Source: Citrobacter amalonaticus
Lineage (GTDB): Bacteria; Pseudomonadota; Gammaproteobacteria; Enterobacterales; Enterobacteriaceae
Reading direction: 5' to 3'
DNA: 64,000 bases
Assembly (NCBI RefSeq): GCF_018252635.1
Contig: NZ_JAGTXM010000004.1
Span: 186,001 to 250,000, forward strand
Position numbers and translations under genes: made by a program. How positions within the stretch are numbered: the stretch's first letter is position 1; the number at the start of each line of letters is the position of its first letter. Under the pieces are notes generated by a model, which was not told where the DNA came from, did no database searches, and was given only the letters and a program-made list of their open reading frames with translations. Positions 31,779-42,768 of this stretch are shown here, piece by piece.

Positions 31779-32918
31779 TCAGTCCTGCTTTTCCAGATAA
31801 CGACGACAGGGCAGCACCAGCAAAAACCAGGCGAAATAGCCTATTGTCGACAGTTGTGAGACCGCGCGGATCCATCCCTCTTCACTACGAATGCCTTCCG
31901 TCAGATCGGGGCCAACCAGTGCTTTTGAACCCAGCCAGCCCAAAAAAAAGACGTTCAGCACCCACAGCCAGAAACCCCACTTCACCCAGTTGCTGTAGTG
32001 GCGAAAACGCGCGCGGGAGGTATCCAGCCACGGGAGAAAATAGAAGATCAACACCGAGCCGCACATCGCTGCCAGCCCGACGAGTTCGTTCGGGAAGCAG
32101 CGCAAAATGGAAAAGAAGGGGAGAAAGTACCACTCCGGGGCAACAATCGCCGGCGTCACCGTGGGATCCGCCGGGATGAAGTTATCCGCGCTGCTCAGAT
32201 AATGCGGTGCGAAAAACAAAAACCAGGTGAACAGGATCAGGAATAACGTGATTTTAATAGCATCGGAATCCGTGATTCGGTAATCAAAGAGCAGACTACG
32301 AGACGCTTTCTCGCTGAAGGCTCGTTTCATCGCGTGCGCAAAGGCTGACTGTACCGTACGGACGTGGAAAATCGTCATTACCACGACAGCAAAGGGAAGA
32401 ATAAAGTGCAGAACGTAAAAGCGTCCCAGCGTGGGGGTACCTGGCGTATAGCCGCCCACCAGGAAGGTATATAACCCGTCTCCCACCACCGGAATGGCGC
32501 GAGCGAAACTGGCGATCACCGTTGCCGCCCAGTAGCTCTTTTGCCCCCAAATCAGGCTGTATCCGAGAAACGCAGTGATCATCAGCAGCACGTACAGCGT
32601 GACGCTGATCATCCACATCGTCACATAGGGTCTGCGGTAGACGCTGTAATACATGCCACGGAAAATATGCAGATAGCAGGCAAAGAAAAATAGCGATGCG
32701 CCGATGGCGTGCATATTGCGTAGCAACTCGCCGTGGCTCACTGCGCGCATGATGTGGATGATGGAATCAAACGCCTGTTCTGTCGTCGGGACGTAAAACA
32801 TCGCCAGCACGATGCCGGTCAGTATCTGTATTCCCAGCATCACCAGAAGAATCGCGCCGATGGCGAACAGCCATACACCGACGATGGAGCGCGGGAAAGG
32901 AATGCGCCAGCGGATCAT
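31779..32918 (-). CDS. petB: Cytochrome b subunit of a cytochrome bc1 complex
   Basis: 379 residues from ATG 32918, two bases after the Rieske stop and preceded by AAGGA. It is an eight-helix integral membrane protein. The four haem b ligands appear as two His-x13-His pairs, His70/His84 and His171/His185; the x13 spacing in the second pair is bc1-type, not b6f. The Qo-site motif PEWY is at 261-264 (PEWYFLPFFSILR), and GYSLIWGQKSYWAATVI matches the conserved cd1 region. Its N terminus is shorter than that of typical proteobacterial cytochrome b. One fused polypeptide, as in bc1. With the Rieske protein and c1 it forms a quinol:cytochrome c (cupredoxin) oxidoreductase. Confidence 0.95.
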   Translation of the reverse strand: MIRWRIPFPRSIVGVWLFAIGAILLVMLGIQILTGIVLAMFYVPTTEQAFDSIIHIMRAVSHGELLRNMHAIGASLFFFACYLHIFRGMYYSVYRRPYVTMWMISVTLYVLLMITAFLGYSLIWGQKSYWAATVIASFARAIPVVGDGLYTFLVGGYTPGTPTLGRFYVLHFILPFAVVVMTIFHVRTVQSAFAHAMKRAFSEKASRSLLFDYRITDSDAIKITLFLILFTWFLFFAPHYLSSADNFIPADPTVTPAIVAPEWYFLPFFSILRCFPNELVGLAAMCGSVLIFYFLPWLDTSRARFRHYSNWVKWGFWLWVLNVFFLGWLGSKALVGPDLTEGIRSEEGWIRAVSQLSTIGYFAWFLLVLPCRRYLEKQD

Positions 32919-32919
32919 C

Positions 32920-33468
32920 TCACACGTCCTTAGCGCCAATACGCACGGTCAGACCATCAGGATGAAAGGCAAATTCAGGAACGGCCAGATTGGCGGTTGC
33001 AGGGCCGCGGGTGACGCGCCCGGAAGTATCAAACTCCGAACCGTGACACGGGCAAATCCAGCCCTGTCCACCGGGTCTGGTATTGGGAACACAGCCGGCA
33101 TGTGGGCAATATCCCTGAACGACCAGCCACTGCGGATAGTCAGATGCGACCCGTTCGCTGTCCGTTTGCGGGTCGATAAGCGTGCTGTGGTCACCCGCAC
33201 GGGCTGCGGCGATCTCCGCCGGTGTGCGATGATGGATGAGGATCAGTTTTCCTTGCCAGATGCGTCTGACGGTTTGCCCTGCGGCGATCCCCGCCAGCGA
33301 GACGTCTATCGGCTCATTTTCCCCGCGCGCGTTCTCGTCAGGCCCTAATGCGGAGATTAACGGCCAGACGGCGGCAGTCACTCCCGCCGCGCCGACAAAT
33401 TTTGTCAATTTGCACAGGCAACGGCGTCGTTGTTGCAAAATGTCTTTCTCCGGTTGTTTTTTCTCCAC
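32920..33468 (-). CDS. petA: Rieske [2Fe-2S] subunit of a cytochrome bc1 complex
   Basis: 182 residues. A Tat-like N terminus (RRRCLCKLTKF, about 14-24) leads into one hydrophobic segment (about 25-41), as expected for a Tat-inserted anchored Rieske protein. Cluster ligands Cys121 and His123 (CPHAGC) and Cys139 and His142 (CPCHGS); Cys126 and Cys141 form the stabilising disulfide. Box 1 reads CPHAGC instead of the common CTHLGC. It takes one electron from quinol at the Qo site and gives it to cytochrome c1. Gap of 14 bases after the pseudoazurin gene; near-contiguous with cytochrome b. Confidence 0.94.
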   Translation of the reverse strand: MEKKQPEKDILQQRRRCLCKLTKFVGAAGVTAAVWPLISALGPDENARGENEPIDVSLAGIAAGQTVRRIWQGKLILIHHRTPAEIAAARAGDHSTLIDPQTDSERVASDYPQWLVVQGYCPHAGCVPNTRPGGQGWICPCHGSEFDTSGRVTRGPATANLAVPEFAFHPDGLTVRIGAKDV

Positions 33469-33482
33469 TCCCGCGCTCTCCC

Positions 33483-33923
33483 TTACTGTTTATCAATGCG
33501 CGAATAGATGTCCTGGAAGCGCTTATCGGCAATCCCAGGGGCCGTAAACGCGCGATAACTGTCCGGCAGGGTGGCGTCGCCGACTTTTATCAGCATGACC
33601 ATCCCTTGCGCATAATGTGGGGTGCACTTAATGCCGTAGAAGCCTGCATGGTTATACGTCACAGCGATCTCCTCATCGATTTTGCCGATAAATCCCGGGT
33701 AGCCCGCAGGCGACAGCTCAGCGATTGATGCTGCGTTATGACTCTTGTGCTTGCGGATAAATTTCACGGTATCGCCGGGTTGAATCTCCAGATAGTCCGG
33801 CTCATAGACCATGGGGCCAGCTGAACCGCGATTCTTCATAAGCACTTCGTGGGTTTGCGCAACCGCAGAGGCGGTGAGGGCCAGCAGACATAATATGTTC
33901 AGGACCGGTTTGAGATAGTTCAT
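33483..33923 (-). CDS. Pseudoazurin (type I blue copper protein)
   Basis: 146 residues. Signal peptide to about residue 22 (AVA/QT), then a cupredoxin fold. Copper ligands are His62 (HKSHNA), Cys100, His103 and Met108 in CTPHYAQGM, the Cys-x2-His-x4-Met pattern of pseudoazurins. The C-terminal extension of about 30 residues is also typical. In denitrifiers, pseudoazurin carries electrons from bc1 to copper nitrite reductase or nitrous oxide reductase. Here it directly precedes the bc1 genes, 11 bases after the ABC ATPase stop, and would be the natural acceptor of cytochrome c1. Its own electron acceptor is not in the window. Confidence 0.92.
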   Translation of the reverse strand: MNYLKPVLNILCLLALTASAVAQTHEVLMKNRGSAGPMVYEPDYLEIQPGDTVKFIRKHKSHNAASIAELSPAGYPGFIGKIDEEIAVTYNHAGFYGIKCTPHYAQGMVMLIKVGDATLPDSYRAFTAPGIADKRFQDIYSRIDKQ

Positions 33924-33934
33924 GTGGGGCTTCC

Positions 33935-34750
33935 TTAGGCTTCTTCAGGTCTTTGATAACGGATAAAACAGTTCGCACCCTGGGGATCGCGCTCAACGAT
34001 GGCGTCAATGCCAAACCAGGTGCGAAGATTCTCGCAGGTGAAAATGGCGCAGGGAGAGCCCTGCATTTCCAGACGACCTGCGTTCATCACGACGATGCGA
34101 TCGCAGAACATGGCAGCATGATTAAGATCGTGGAGAGCGGCGACAACCGTCAGCTTTTCGCGTTTCACCAGGCTCAGAATCCCAATCTGATGTTGAATAT
34201 CGAGATGGTTAGTGGGTTCGTCCATCAGTAACAGTTGTGGCTGCTGAGCGAGCGCGCGGGCAATATGCAGGCGCTGTTTTTCACCACCGGAAAAGGTGTG
34301 CCAGCAGCGATGGCGAAGATGCTGAAGATCGACTTTCTCCAGCATGGTCTGGACGATATGGTCATCGTTATCCGACCACGGATTCAGCAGGCTCAGCCAC
34401 GGGGTTCTCCCCAGCGAGACGGCCTGTAACGCAGTCAGGCGCTCACTGGTTTCTGCCTGCTGCTCAACCAGTGCGACCTGCTGCGCCAGTTGACGACGCG
34501 AATAGCGATGCAGCGCTTTTTGCTGCAACAGGACGTGACCGGCAGTAGGCTTCAGCAGACCGGCCAGCAGCGAAATCAGCGACGTTTTTCCGGAGCCATT
34601 GGGACCGATAATGCCGACAAACTCACCTGGCGCCACGCTGAGTGAGACGTTATTGACAATCACTTTGCCTTTCACCTGCCAGTGCAGACATTCCGCATGA
34701 ATAATCGCCTCGCGGGAGGCAACCGGGGTCGATACAGGGTTGGCGGTCAT
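33935..34750 (-). CDS. ABC transporter ATP-binding protein, FepC/BtuD type
   Basis: 271 residues. Walker A GPNGSGKT at 49-56, signature FSGGEKQR at 153-160, Walker B LLLMDEPT at 173-180 and the H-loop His in ALHDLNHA. It belongs to the family that energises siderophore, haem and corrinoid importers. Its ATG overlaps the permease stop by four bases (ATGA), so the two are translationally coupled. Given the cobalamin riboswitch in front of the operon, a corrinoid is the most likely cargo. Confidence 0.92.
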   Translation of the reverse strand: MTANPVSTPVASREAIIHAECLHWQVKGKVIVNNVSLSVAPGEFVGIIGPNGSGKTSLISLLAGLLKPTAGHVLLQQKALHRYSRRQLAQQVALVEQQAETSERLTALQAVSLGRTPWLSLLNPWSDNDDHIVQTMLEKVDLQHLRHRCWHTFSGGEKQRLHIARALAQQPQLLLMDEPTNHLDIQHQIGILSLVKREKLTVVAALHDLNHAAMFCDRIVVMNAGRLEMQGSPCAIFTCENLRTWFGIDAIVERDPQGANCFIRYQRPEEA

Positions 34751-35814
34751 TTGGTCGGGTTTCCTCTGATCAGGATGATGGAAAACGCGGGCGCGCCGAC
34801 CAGGGCGGTGATCACGCCGATGGGCAGAACTTGTCCGGGGAGCAGCGTGCGGGAGATAACATCGGCAACGATCAGGAAAATGGCGCCGATCAGCGCGCTG
34901 ACAGGCAGCAGACGATGGTGCTGATTGCCGACCAGCAGACGGGCGGCGTGAGGGATCACCAGTCCCACAAAGCCAATTGCACCGACGATGGAGACCATAA
35001 TGGCCGTCATACCGGTTACGGCGGCAATCAGCACGCCACGGGTGCGTTTTACCGGGATACCCAGTGAGGCGGCGGACTCCGCGCCAAAAGAGAAGGCATC
35101 AAGATGACGGGCATAACAAAAGCAAATCGCGACGCCAGTCAGCGCGGTGGGGATCGCCAGTACCACGTCTGGCCAGCGGACGCCGCTCAGATTCCCGAGT
35201 AACCAGAACATAATGCCGCGCGCCTGTTCCGCGTTGGCGGAGCGGGTGATGATCAGTGAGGTCAGGGCATTGAATAACTGAGAGCTGGCAATCCCGGCGA
35301 GAATAATATGCGTGGTGACTCCGCCGCCTTGTCTGCCGCCTGCCGCTACCGCCAGCAGAGCCACAAACAAAAAGGCGGTCAGGGCGCCGAAAAATGCGCC
35401 GAACGACATGCTGATCATTCCGGCGCCCAGTCCGGTCAGCGCAACCAGCACCGCGCCGGTTGATGCGCCTGCGGAAATGCCCAGCAGATACGGCTCGGCA
35501 AGCGCATTGCGCAGTAACGACTGTAAAACCACGCCCGATACGGCCAGGCAGGCGCCACAACTGGCTGAGACCAGCGCACGGGTCAGGCGATAGTTCCAGA
35601 CGATCCCGGCATCCAGCGCATCAACCGGATAATGGGTATCAAACAGACGGTTTGCCAGCGTGTTGAGTACGTGCTGCCAGGGAATAAACGTCTCGCCAAT
35701 GGCGATCCCTGCCAGCAGGACGCCGCACATCAGCACGCTAACCCAAAGGGCGTGACCGCAAACATTAACCGTTAACCGACTGACGGCGTGACGCGTCCTG
35801 CGTATATCGCTCAT
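34747..35814 (-). CDS. FecCD/BtuC-type ABC transporter permease
   Basis: 355 residues from ATG 35814 (MSDIRRTRHAV), chosen because AGGT stands five bases upstream; the ATG eight codons earlier lacks a good site. About ten membrane segments in the FecCD fold, with typical blocks RLTRALVSASCGACLAVSGVVLQ, LGISAGASTGAV and GAIGFVGLVIPHAARLLVG (the coupling-helix region). Preceded by the binding-protein gene (65-base gap) and overlapping the ATPase gene. Imports the cargo across the inner membrane. Confidence 0.92.
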   Translation of the reverse strand: MSDIRRTRHAVSRLTVNVCGHALWVSVLMCGVLLAGIAIGETFIPWQHVLNTLANRLFDTHYPVDALDAGIVWNYRLTRALVSASCGACLAVSGVVLQSLLRNALAEPYLLGISAGASTGAVLVALTGLGAGMISMSFGAFFGALTAFLFVALLAVAAGGRQGGGVTTHIILAGIASSQLFNALTSLIITRSANAEQARGIMFWLLGNLSGVRWPDVVLAIPTALTGVAICFCYARHLDAFSFGAESAASLGIPVKRTRGVLIAAVTGMTAIMVSIVGAIGFVGLVIPHAARLLVGNQHHRLLPVSALIGAIFLIVADVISRTLLPGQVLPIGVITALVGAPAFSIILIRGNPTK

Positions 35815-35879
35815 AGTGACCTGCGTTTCGGAGTGCATAAAACGCGCCGGCCCCGTCGGGAGCTGGCGCAAAACGAGGA

Positions 35880-36932
35880 TTAATGCGCGGCCTGAGGGTG
35901 CGCTAAGCCGTACTCAACCAGGGTATCGGCCAGCTTTTCAACACCGTCAATGGTTCTGATACCAGCATTCATGGTCTGCACGTCAATCACCGGTAAATGA
36001 TTGGCCTTTACGGCGGGGATCAGTTGGGTGACCGGATCGGATTTCAGGTAATCCATTTTCACCTGCCAGTCATCGGCCGGGAAACGCCGACGACTCATTT
36101 CCCCCAGCACAATCACCGTCGGCTGGGCTTTGGCGATGGTTTCCCAACCGACCGTTGGCCACTCTTCGGCGGAATCAATGACGTTCTTGATGCCCAGCGT
36201 TTGCGCAATCCAGGCGGCAGGTCCTAATTTCCCGGCAACATAGGGATCCAACTGCAGGTCGGCGCTGGAGAACCAGAAGACGGCGGAGACGCGGTTATCC
36301 ATCCCGGCGATTTTGTTTTTCGCTGCCGCTTCGCGCGCTTTAAGGCTGGCGATCAGTTCGTTACCCTTATCCTGAACGTCGAAGATCGTCGCTAAGTCGG
36401 CCACTTCCTGATAGACCATCGCGATATCAAACATCCCTTTACGCACGCCATCACCACCATCTTCGTTATCTTTCGCGCAGTCTGCCGGTGCGGTATAGAC
36501 CGGGACCTTCAGTTCGCTGAACTGTTCATAAGACGCCACGGTACCGGCGGGGCCGATTTGCCATTCGAACTGGCTGGCGACCAGATCCGGTTTTTTGGCA
36601 ATGATGCCTTCGAAGCTGGGGATGTTCTGCGCAATAACCGCAATGTTGTCATTTGCTGCCTTATACGCGTCGGGCACGGGCCCGAACCACAGCGACGTGC
36701 CTACCATGCGGTCGGCCAGACCCAACGCATACAGGATCTCCGTGCTGTTTTGTCCTACGGTGGCGACGCGTTTTGGTGCTGCGTTAAACGTGATATCCCG
36801 GCCACAGTTTTTTATCGTCAATGGATATTGGGTTTTGGCGGCATGAGAAAGACCTGATGTGAAAAACAGCGCGGTACCGGCAACAGCCAGAAGCATTTTT
36901 TTATAAGGCAAAGAGGTAAAATTAGCGTGCAT
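35880..36932 (-). CDS. Periplasmic substrate-binding protein of a cobalamin-type ABC importer
   Basis: 350 residues if ATG 36932 is used; in-frame ATGs at 36950 and 36941 are alternatives, none with a strong ribosome site. Signal peptide ending near SHAA/KTQ. A class III (BtuF/FepB-like) fold is suggested by RVATVGQNSTEILYALGL and the second-lobe motif TVGWETIAKAQPTVIVLGE. Clearly longer than E. coli BtuF (266), so it is a separate subfamily. Cargo is inferred from the riboswitch upstream: a corrinoid or precursor. First gene of the seven-gene run. Confidence 0.87.
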   Translation of the reverse strand: MHANFTSLPYKKMLLAVAGTALFFTSGLSHAAKTQYPLTIKNCGRDITFNAAPKRVATVGQNSTEILYALGLADRMVGTSLWFGPVPDAYKAANDNIAVIAQNIPSFEGIIAKKPDLVASQFEWQIGPAGTVASYEQFSELKVPVYTAPADCAKDNEDGGDGVRKGMFDIAMVYQEVADLATIFDVQDKGNELIASLKAREAAAKNKIAGMDNRVSAVFWFSSADLQLDPYVAGKLGPAAWIAQTLGIKNVIDSAEEWPTVGWETIAKAQPTVIVLGEMSRRRFPADDWQVKMDYLKSDPVTQLIPAVKANHLPVIDVQTMNAGIRTIDGVEKLADTLVEYGLAHPQAAH

Positions 36933-37165
36933 TATTATCATCCCGTTCATGCCAGAATCTGAACGTCTGGTCATGGATTATATCGTTCCATATATCGGGA
37001 GAGTTCATGACGATAGATGACAGCACATCGTGAAATTTATGCATGACGTTATGCAAATAAAGAAAGTCTGCACTTCAGTCAGCAAATTGATTCACCTTTC
37101 ACGGTGGTTTATGTCAAATAAATCATCCCATGGACCATCCCGTCCACTCAATGGGTCATAAATTT

Positions 37166-37364
37166 GACAGCAGGTCTCCTGACTCACGGTAATCAGAACA
37201 TCGGCCTTCCCATAAAGACTCGCTTTACAGTGACCTGCAACATAATATGCTGCACGAGGATATTCTGCATCCGTCTACAGTTGCGGGGGCAGTCATGGCA
37301 TGGGATTAAAATAATCCGCACCATGTTCCTATTCATTACAATGTTGGTGTAATGAAATGCTGTC
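37166..37364 (-). promoter_or_regulatory. Cobalamin (B12) riboswitch
   Basis: Read on the minus strand. P1 closes with GACAGCA (37364-37358 side) and TGCTGTC (37172-37166). The conserved core GACTGCCCCCGCAACTGTA is complete (37293-37276 region), then CACTG, GGGAAGG, and the B12 box AGTCAGGAGACCTGC near the 3' end. The segment GGAACATGGTGCGG before the core also fits the class. It points to the ABC importer 230 bases downstream, so high cobalamin should repress it. The leader from 37165 to 36933 is long; I see a short hairpin TGGAC / GTCCA there but no clear intrinsic terminator, so translational control is possible. Confidence 0.92.
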
Positions 37365-37530
37365 GAAAAGGACTGTATCGGCATTTGTTAACAAGATCAA
37401 TTGCAGGGGAAAAGAGGAGGGTAATTGAATTTGATGTGAATTACCTAAACTATATCAATAAGTTATGCAGTTTTGAATGGTGAAATTTTGGATAACTCAG
37501 CGTAGTAATGAAAAGCTAAATGAGAATTGA

Positions 37531-37544
37531 TTGACGTTGATCAA
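37531..37544. promoter_or_regulatory. FNR-like site upstream of the riboswitch
   Basis: TTGAC-GTTG-ATCAA, one mismatch from the FNR consensus TTGAT-N4-ATCAA, which is met exactly at narK and narG in this window. It lies about 170 bases upstream of the riboswitch on the transcript side, just past the 3' end of the acetyltransferase gene. The region 37365-37557 is strikingly AT-rich and should hold the operon promoter. No convincing -10 was placed at the usual distance. Confidence 0.35.
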
Positions 37545-37557
37545 GTAATATTCTTCT

Positions 37558-38073
37558 TCATGTTAATTTATGTGATCTCTCCAGATGCACTAATTGCCAG
37601 TCATCGTGCATATCCATCACAACCTGGAAATGATTACGTCGCCAGAATGAATACCCCCCCGGTAAAAAATGGTGAGTATGTAAGTATAATAACGTGTACT
37701 GCTGTCGCTCACAGTATGTTTCAGCAAAAGCGAGTAACTGGCGACCAATCCCTTTTCTGCGATAACGTTTGTCCACATAGCAGCGACAAATTTCTGCCGT
37801 TTCTGTCAAAATATAACGTCCACGAAGTTCTGCTATACGGTCATCATATTGGCAGATGGCCAGGGTAGCGATGAGTTCATTCCTTTCGCTCCAGGCACAA
37901 AGCAATGTATTCCGCTGCTGTTGAATATACTGTGCCTGCAGGTTAAAAACATCTTGTCCGGCATCAGGGACAGGCCTGCCAGCCGCAAAGAATTCGTTCA
38001 GGTGTTGAACCAGAAATAACTGAACCGCCGGAATATCCTCTCCGGTCATTTCACGTAGCGTATATGAAATCAC
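37558..38073 (-). CDS. GNAT family N-acetyltransferase
   Basis: 171 residues. The GNAT core is recognisable: an N-terminal strand and helix, beta-4 ending in ICRCYVDKRYRRKGIGRQLL with the acetyl-CoA pyrophosphate loop (R-R-K-G-I-G), and the C-terminal YSFWRRNHFQ block. Substrate unknown. It stands between the dauA terminator and the riboswitch operon, on the same strand as both. It is not in the E. coli ychH-dauA interval, so it belongs to the accessory insertion. Confidence 0.85.
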   Translation of the reverse strand: MISYTLREMTGEDIPAVQLFLVQHLNEFFAAGRPVPDAGQDVFNLQAQYIQQQRNTLLCAWSERNELIATLAICQYDDRIAELRGRYILTETAEICRCYVDKRYRRKGIGRQLLAFAETYCERQQYTLLYLHTHHFLPGGYSFWRRNHFQVVMDMHDDWQLVHLERSHKLT

Positions 38074-38149
38074 GATTTGTCACTTTTATTTGCGCTAACA
38101 GAAGACGGATAATAACAACCCGGGAAGGGAAAAACAGTGTGCAGAGTGG

Positions 38150-38185
38150 AAAAGTTACCGGCCTGCACAGGAACAGCCCGGTAAC
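38150..38185 (-). terminator. dauA terminator
   Basis: Stem GTTACCGG (38154-38161) / CCGGTAAC (38178-38185), followed on the minus strand by TTTTCC. It begins nine bases past the dauA stop. Confidence 0.75.
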
Positions 38186-38194
38186 CGTAAATGA

Positions 38195-39874
38195 TTATAA
38201 ATCAGCCAGCGCCGCGTCGCGGTTCGGGAAGAAGGCCAGACGCCCCGGAATCGGCTTAATGCCTGCGCGCGCCATCGTGCGCAGGGGCTGGAACTCGACG
38301 TTACTTACCCGCAGTTCGCAACCTTCGGGCAATCTTTTCACAAAGCGCTGGAAGGCATCCAGACCGCCGGCATCCAGCACCGGTACTGCATCCCATTTCA
38401 GTACGACAATACGTTTGCCTTCGATGCGCGACTCCAGATCGGTAAACAATCCTTCCGCTGCTGCAAAGAACAGAGGGCCGATTACGCGCAGCACCAGCAC
38501 ATCGTCCGGCACTTCAACGTTAACCGCCGCCAGTCGCGTCATGCGTGCAATACGACGCATAAACAGTAACGAAGCCAGCACAATCCCGACGCTGATGGCG
38601 ATGACCATGTCAAACAGTACCGTCAGCGACATACACATCATCATCACGATAATGTCGTCTTTAGGCGCATGGCGTAGCAAATCCACCACTTTGTGGGCTT
38701 CGCTCATGTTCCATGCCACCATCAGCAACAGGGCAGCCATTGCCGACAGCGGCAGCCAGGAGAGCAGCGGTGCCAGCGCCAGCAGCGCCATAATCACCAG
38801 AAGCGCGTGGATCACTGCGGAAATGGGGGAGGTTGCGCCAGCGCGGACGTTTGCCGCCGAACGGGCAATCGCCGCCGTTGCGGTAATCCCACCAAAGAAG
38901 GGCGCGACAATATTCCCCAGGCCCTGACCAATCAGCTCGCTGTTGGCTTTATGTTTCGTCCCGGTCATTCCGTCAAGCACCACGGCGCAGAGCAGGGACT
39001 CAATTGCCCCCAGCATGGCCATTGAGAATGCCGCCGGAAGCAGAGCGCGCAGGGAATCCCAACTCAGCGTGAAATCAGAATCAGGCAGGTTCCACGGCAG
39101 CACCAGTTGCGGAAGCAGTTGCGGGATCCCGTTGCCCTGTGAGCCGTCGGCCAGAATATAGTGGAACTGAGAACCAATGGTGGCAACGTGGCCGCCCAGC
39201 AGGTTGACGATCCCCATGACGGCGCAGCCAGCAAGCAGGGCGGGCAGGTGGCCCGGCAGGCGAATACCCAGACGCGGCCACATAATCAGAGTGCCCAGCG
39301 TGACCACCCCGATGGCGGCGTCGCCCAGGTTAATGGTTGGCAGGGCCATAAACAATGCCCCCACTTTCTGCAGATAGTGCTCCGGCACGTGAGCCATTTG
39401 CAGACCGAGGAAGTCTTTGATTTGCATGGTACCAATGGTGATACCAATCCCTGAGGTAAAACCTAAGGTAACCGAGACCGGGATGTACTCAATCAGGCGG
39501 CCAAAGCGGGCCAGGCCAAAGAGGATCAGGAAAACCCCGGACATCAGCGTCGCGACAAGCAGGCCTGCCAGTCCAAACTGTTGCGAAACGGGATAGAGGA
39601 TCACCACAAACGCGGCGGTCGGGCCTGAGACGCTAAAACGCGAGCCCCCGGTTAGGGCAATAACAATCCCGGCCACAGCGGAGGTATAAAGTCCGTACTG
39701 CGGCGCAACACCACTCCCGATAGCCAGCGCCATCGCCAGCGGGATAGCAATAATCCCGACGGTGATCCCGGCAATCACATCACGGGTAAACCGTGAGGCG
39801 GTATATTTTTCTTTCCAGCAAGCGTCGATGAGGGCGCGGAAAGGCATCACATGTGAGGAAAAAATTCTGTTCAC
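38195..39874 (-). CDS. dauA: C4-dicarboxylate transporter DauA (SLC26/SulP family)
   Basis: 559 residues. The SulP fold has about 14 membrane segments ([47 protein letters not shown]) and a cytoplasmic STAS domain (about 440-550, [19 protein letters not shown]). E. coli DauA imports succinate aerobically at acid pH and affects other C4 transporters through its STAS domain. Start [20 protein letters not shown] as in E. coli. Next to prs as in E. coli. Confidence 0.96.
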   Translation of the reverse strand: MNRIFSSHVMPFRALIDACWKEKYTASRFTRDVIAGITVGIIAIPLAMALAIGSGVAPQYGLYTSAVAGIVIALTGGSRFSVSGPTAAFVVILYPVSQQFGLAGLLVATLMSGVFLILFGLARFGRLIEYIPVSVTLGFTSGIGITIGTMQIKDFLGLQMAHVPEHYLQKVGALFMALPTINLGDAAIGVVTLGTLIMWPRLGIRLPGHLPALLAGCAVMGIVNLLGGHVATIGSQFHYILADGSQGNGIPQLLPQLVLPWNLPDSDFTLSWDSLRALLPAAFSMAMLGAIESLLCAVVLDGMTGTKHKANSELIGQGLGNIVAPFFGGITATAAIARSAANVRAGATSPISAVIHALLVIMALLALAPLLSWLPLSAMAALLLMVAWNMSEAHKVVDLLRHAPKDDIIVMMMCMSLTVLFDMVIAISVGIVLASLLFMRRIARMTRLAAVNVEVPDDVLVLRVIGPLFFAAAEGLFTDLESRIEGKRIVVLKWDAVPVLDAGGLDAFQRFVKRLPEGCELRVSNVEFQPLRTMARAGIKPIPGRLAFFPNRDAALADL

Positions 39875-39959
39875 AATAATGTTTCATCCATGAGCGCATC
39901 ATCTGTCAACTAAATGGCAGGTGAAGGAGGCATAAGTCATACAAATAAAGGTTACAGAC

Positions 39960-39986
39960 AAAAAAACCCGCCGCAGCGGGTCTTTG
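39960..39986 (-). terminator. prs terminator
   Basis: Stem ACCCGC / GCGGGT with loop CGCA (39966-39981), with a T-run on the minus-strand side. It lies 18 bases past the prs stop. Confidence 0.85.
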
Positions 39987-39998
39987 AGCCGGGTTCGA

Positions 39999-41072
<1,074 letters not shown>

Positions 41073-41095
41073 TCACCGAAACTCAGCTTGCCCGG

Positions 41096-42636
<1,541 letters not shown>

Positions 42637-42768
42637 CTACGTTCACGTTATCTTAATTTAAGCAGTAAGCTATTACTCCAAAAGGGGGCGCTCTCTTTTA
42701 TTGATTCCGCGCATCCTGTATGATGCGAGCAGACTAACCATATCAACGCTGGTACTACTCCCGCAGAC

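Noticed and set aside
31779-32918. Cytochrome b6f or quinol oxidase instead of bc1
   Set aside because: The second His pair spacing is x13 (bc1-type), cytochrome b is one polypeptide with PEWY, and the third subunit is a true c1 (NNGALP-DLS, INMPKP), not cytochrome f. No copper/haem oxidase motifs are present.
37166-37364. Riboswitch acting on the acetyltransferase gene
   Set aside because: The conserved core reads on the minus strand and lies past the 3' end of the acetyltransferase gene; it points to the ABC importer.
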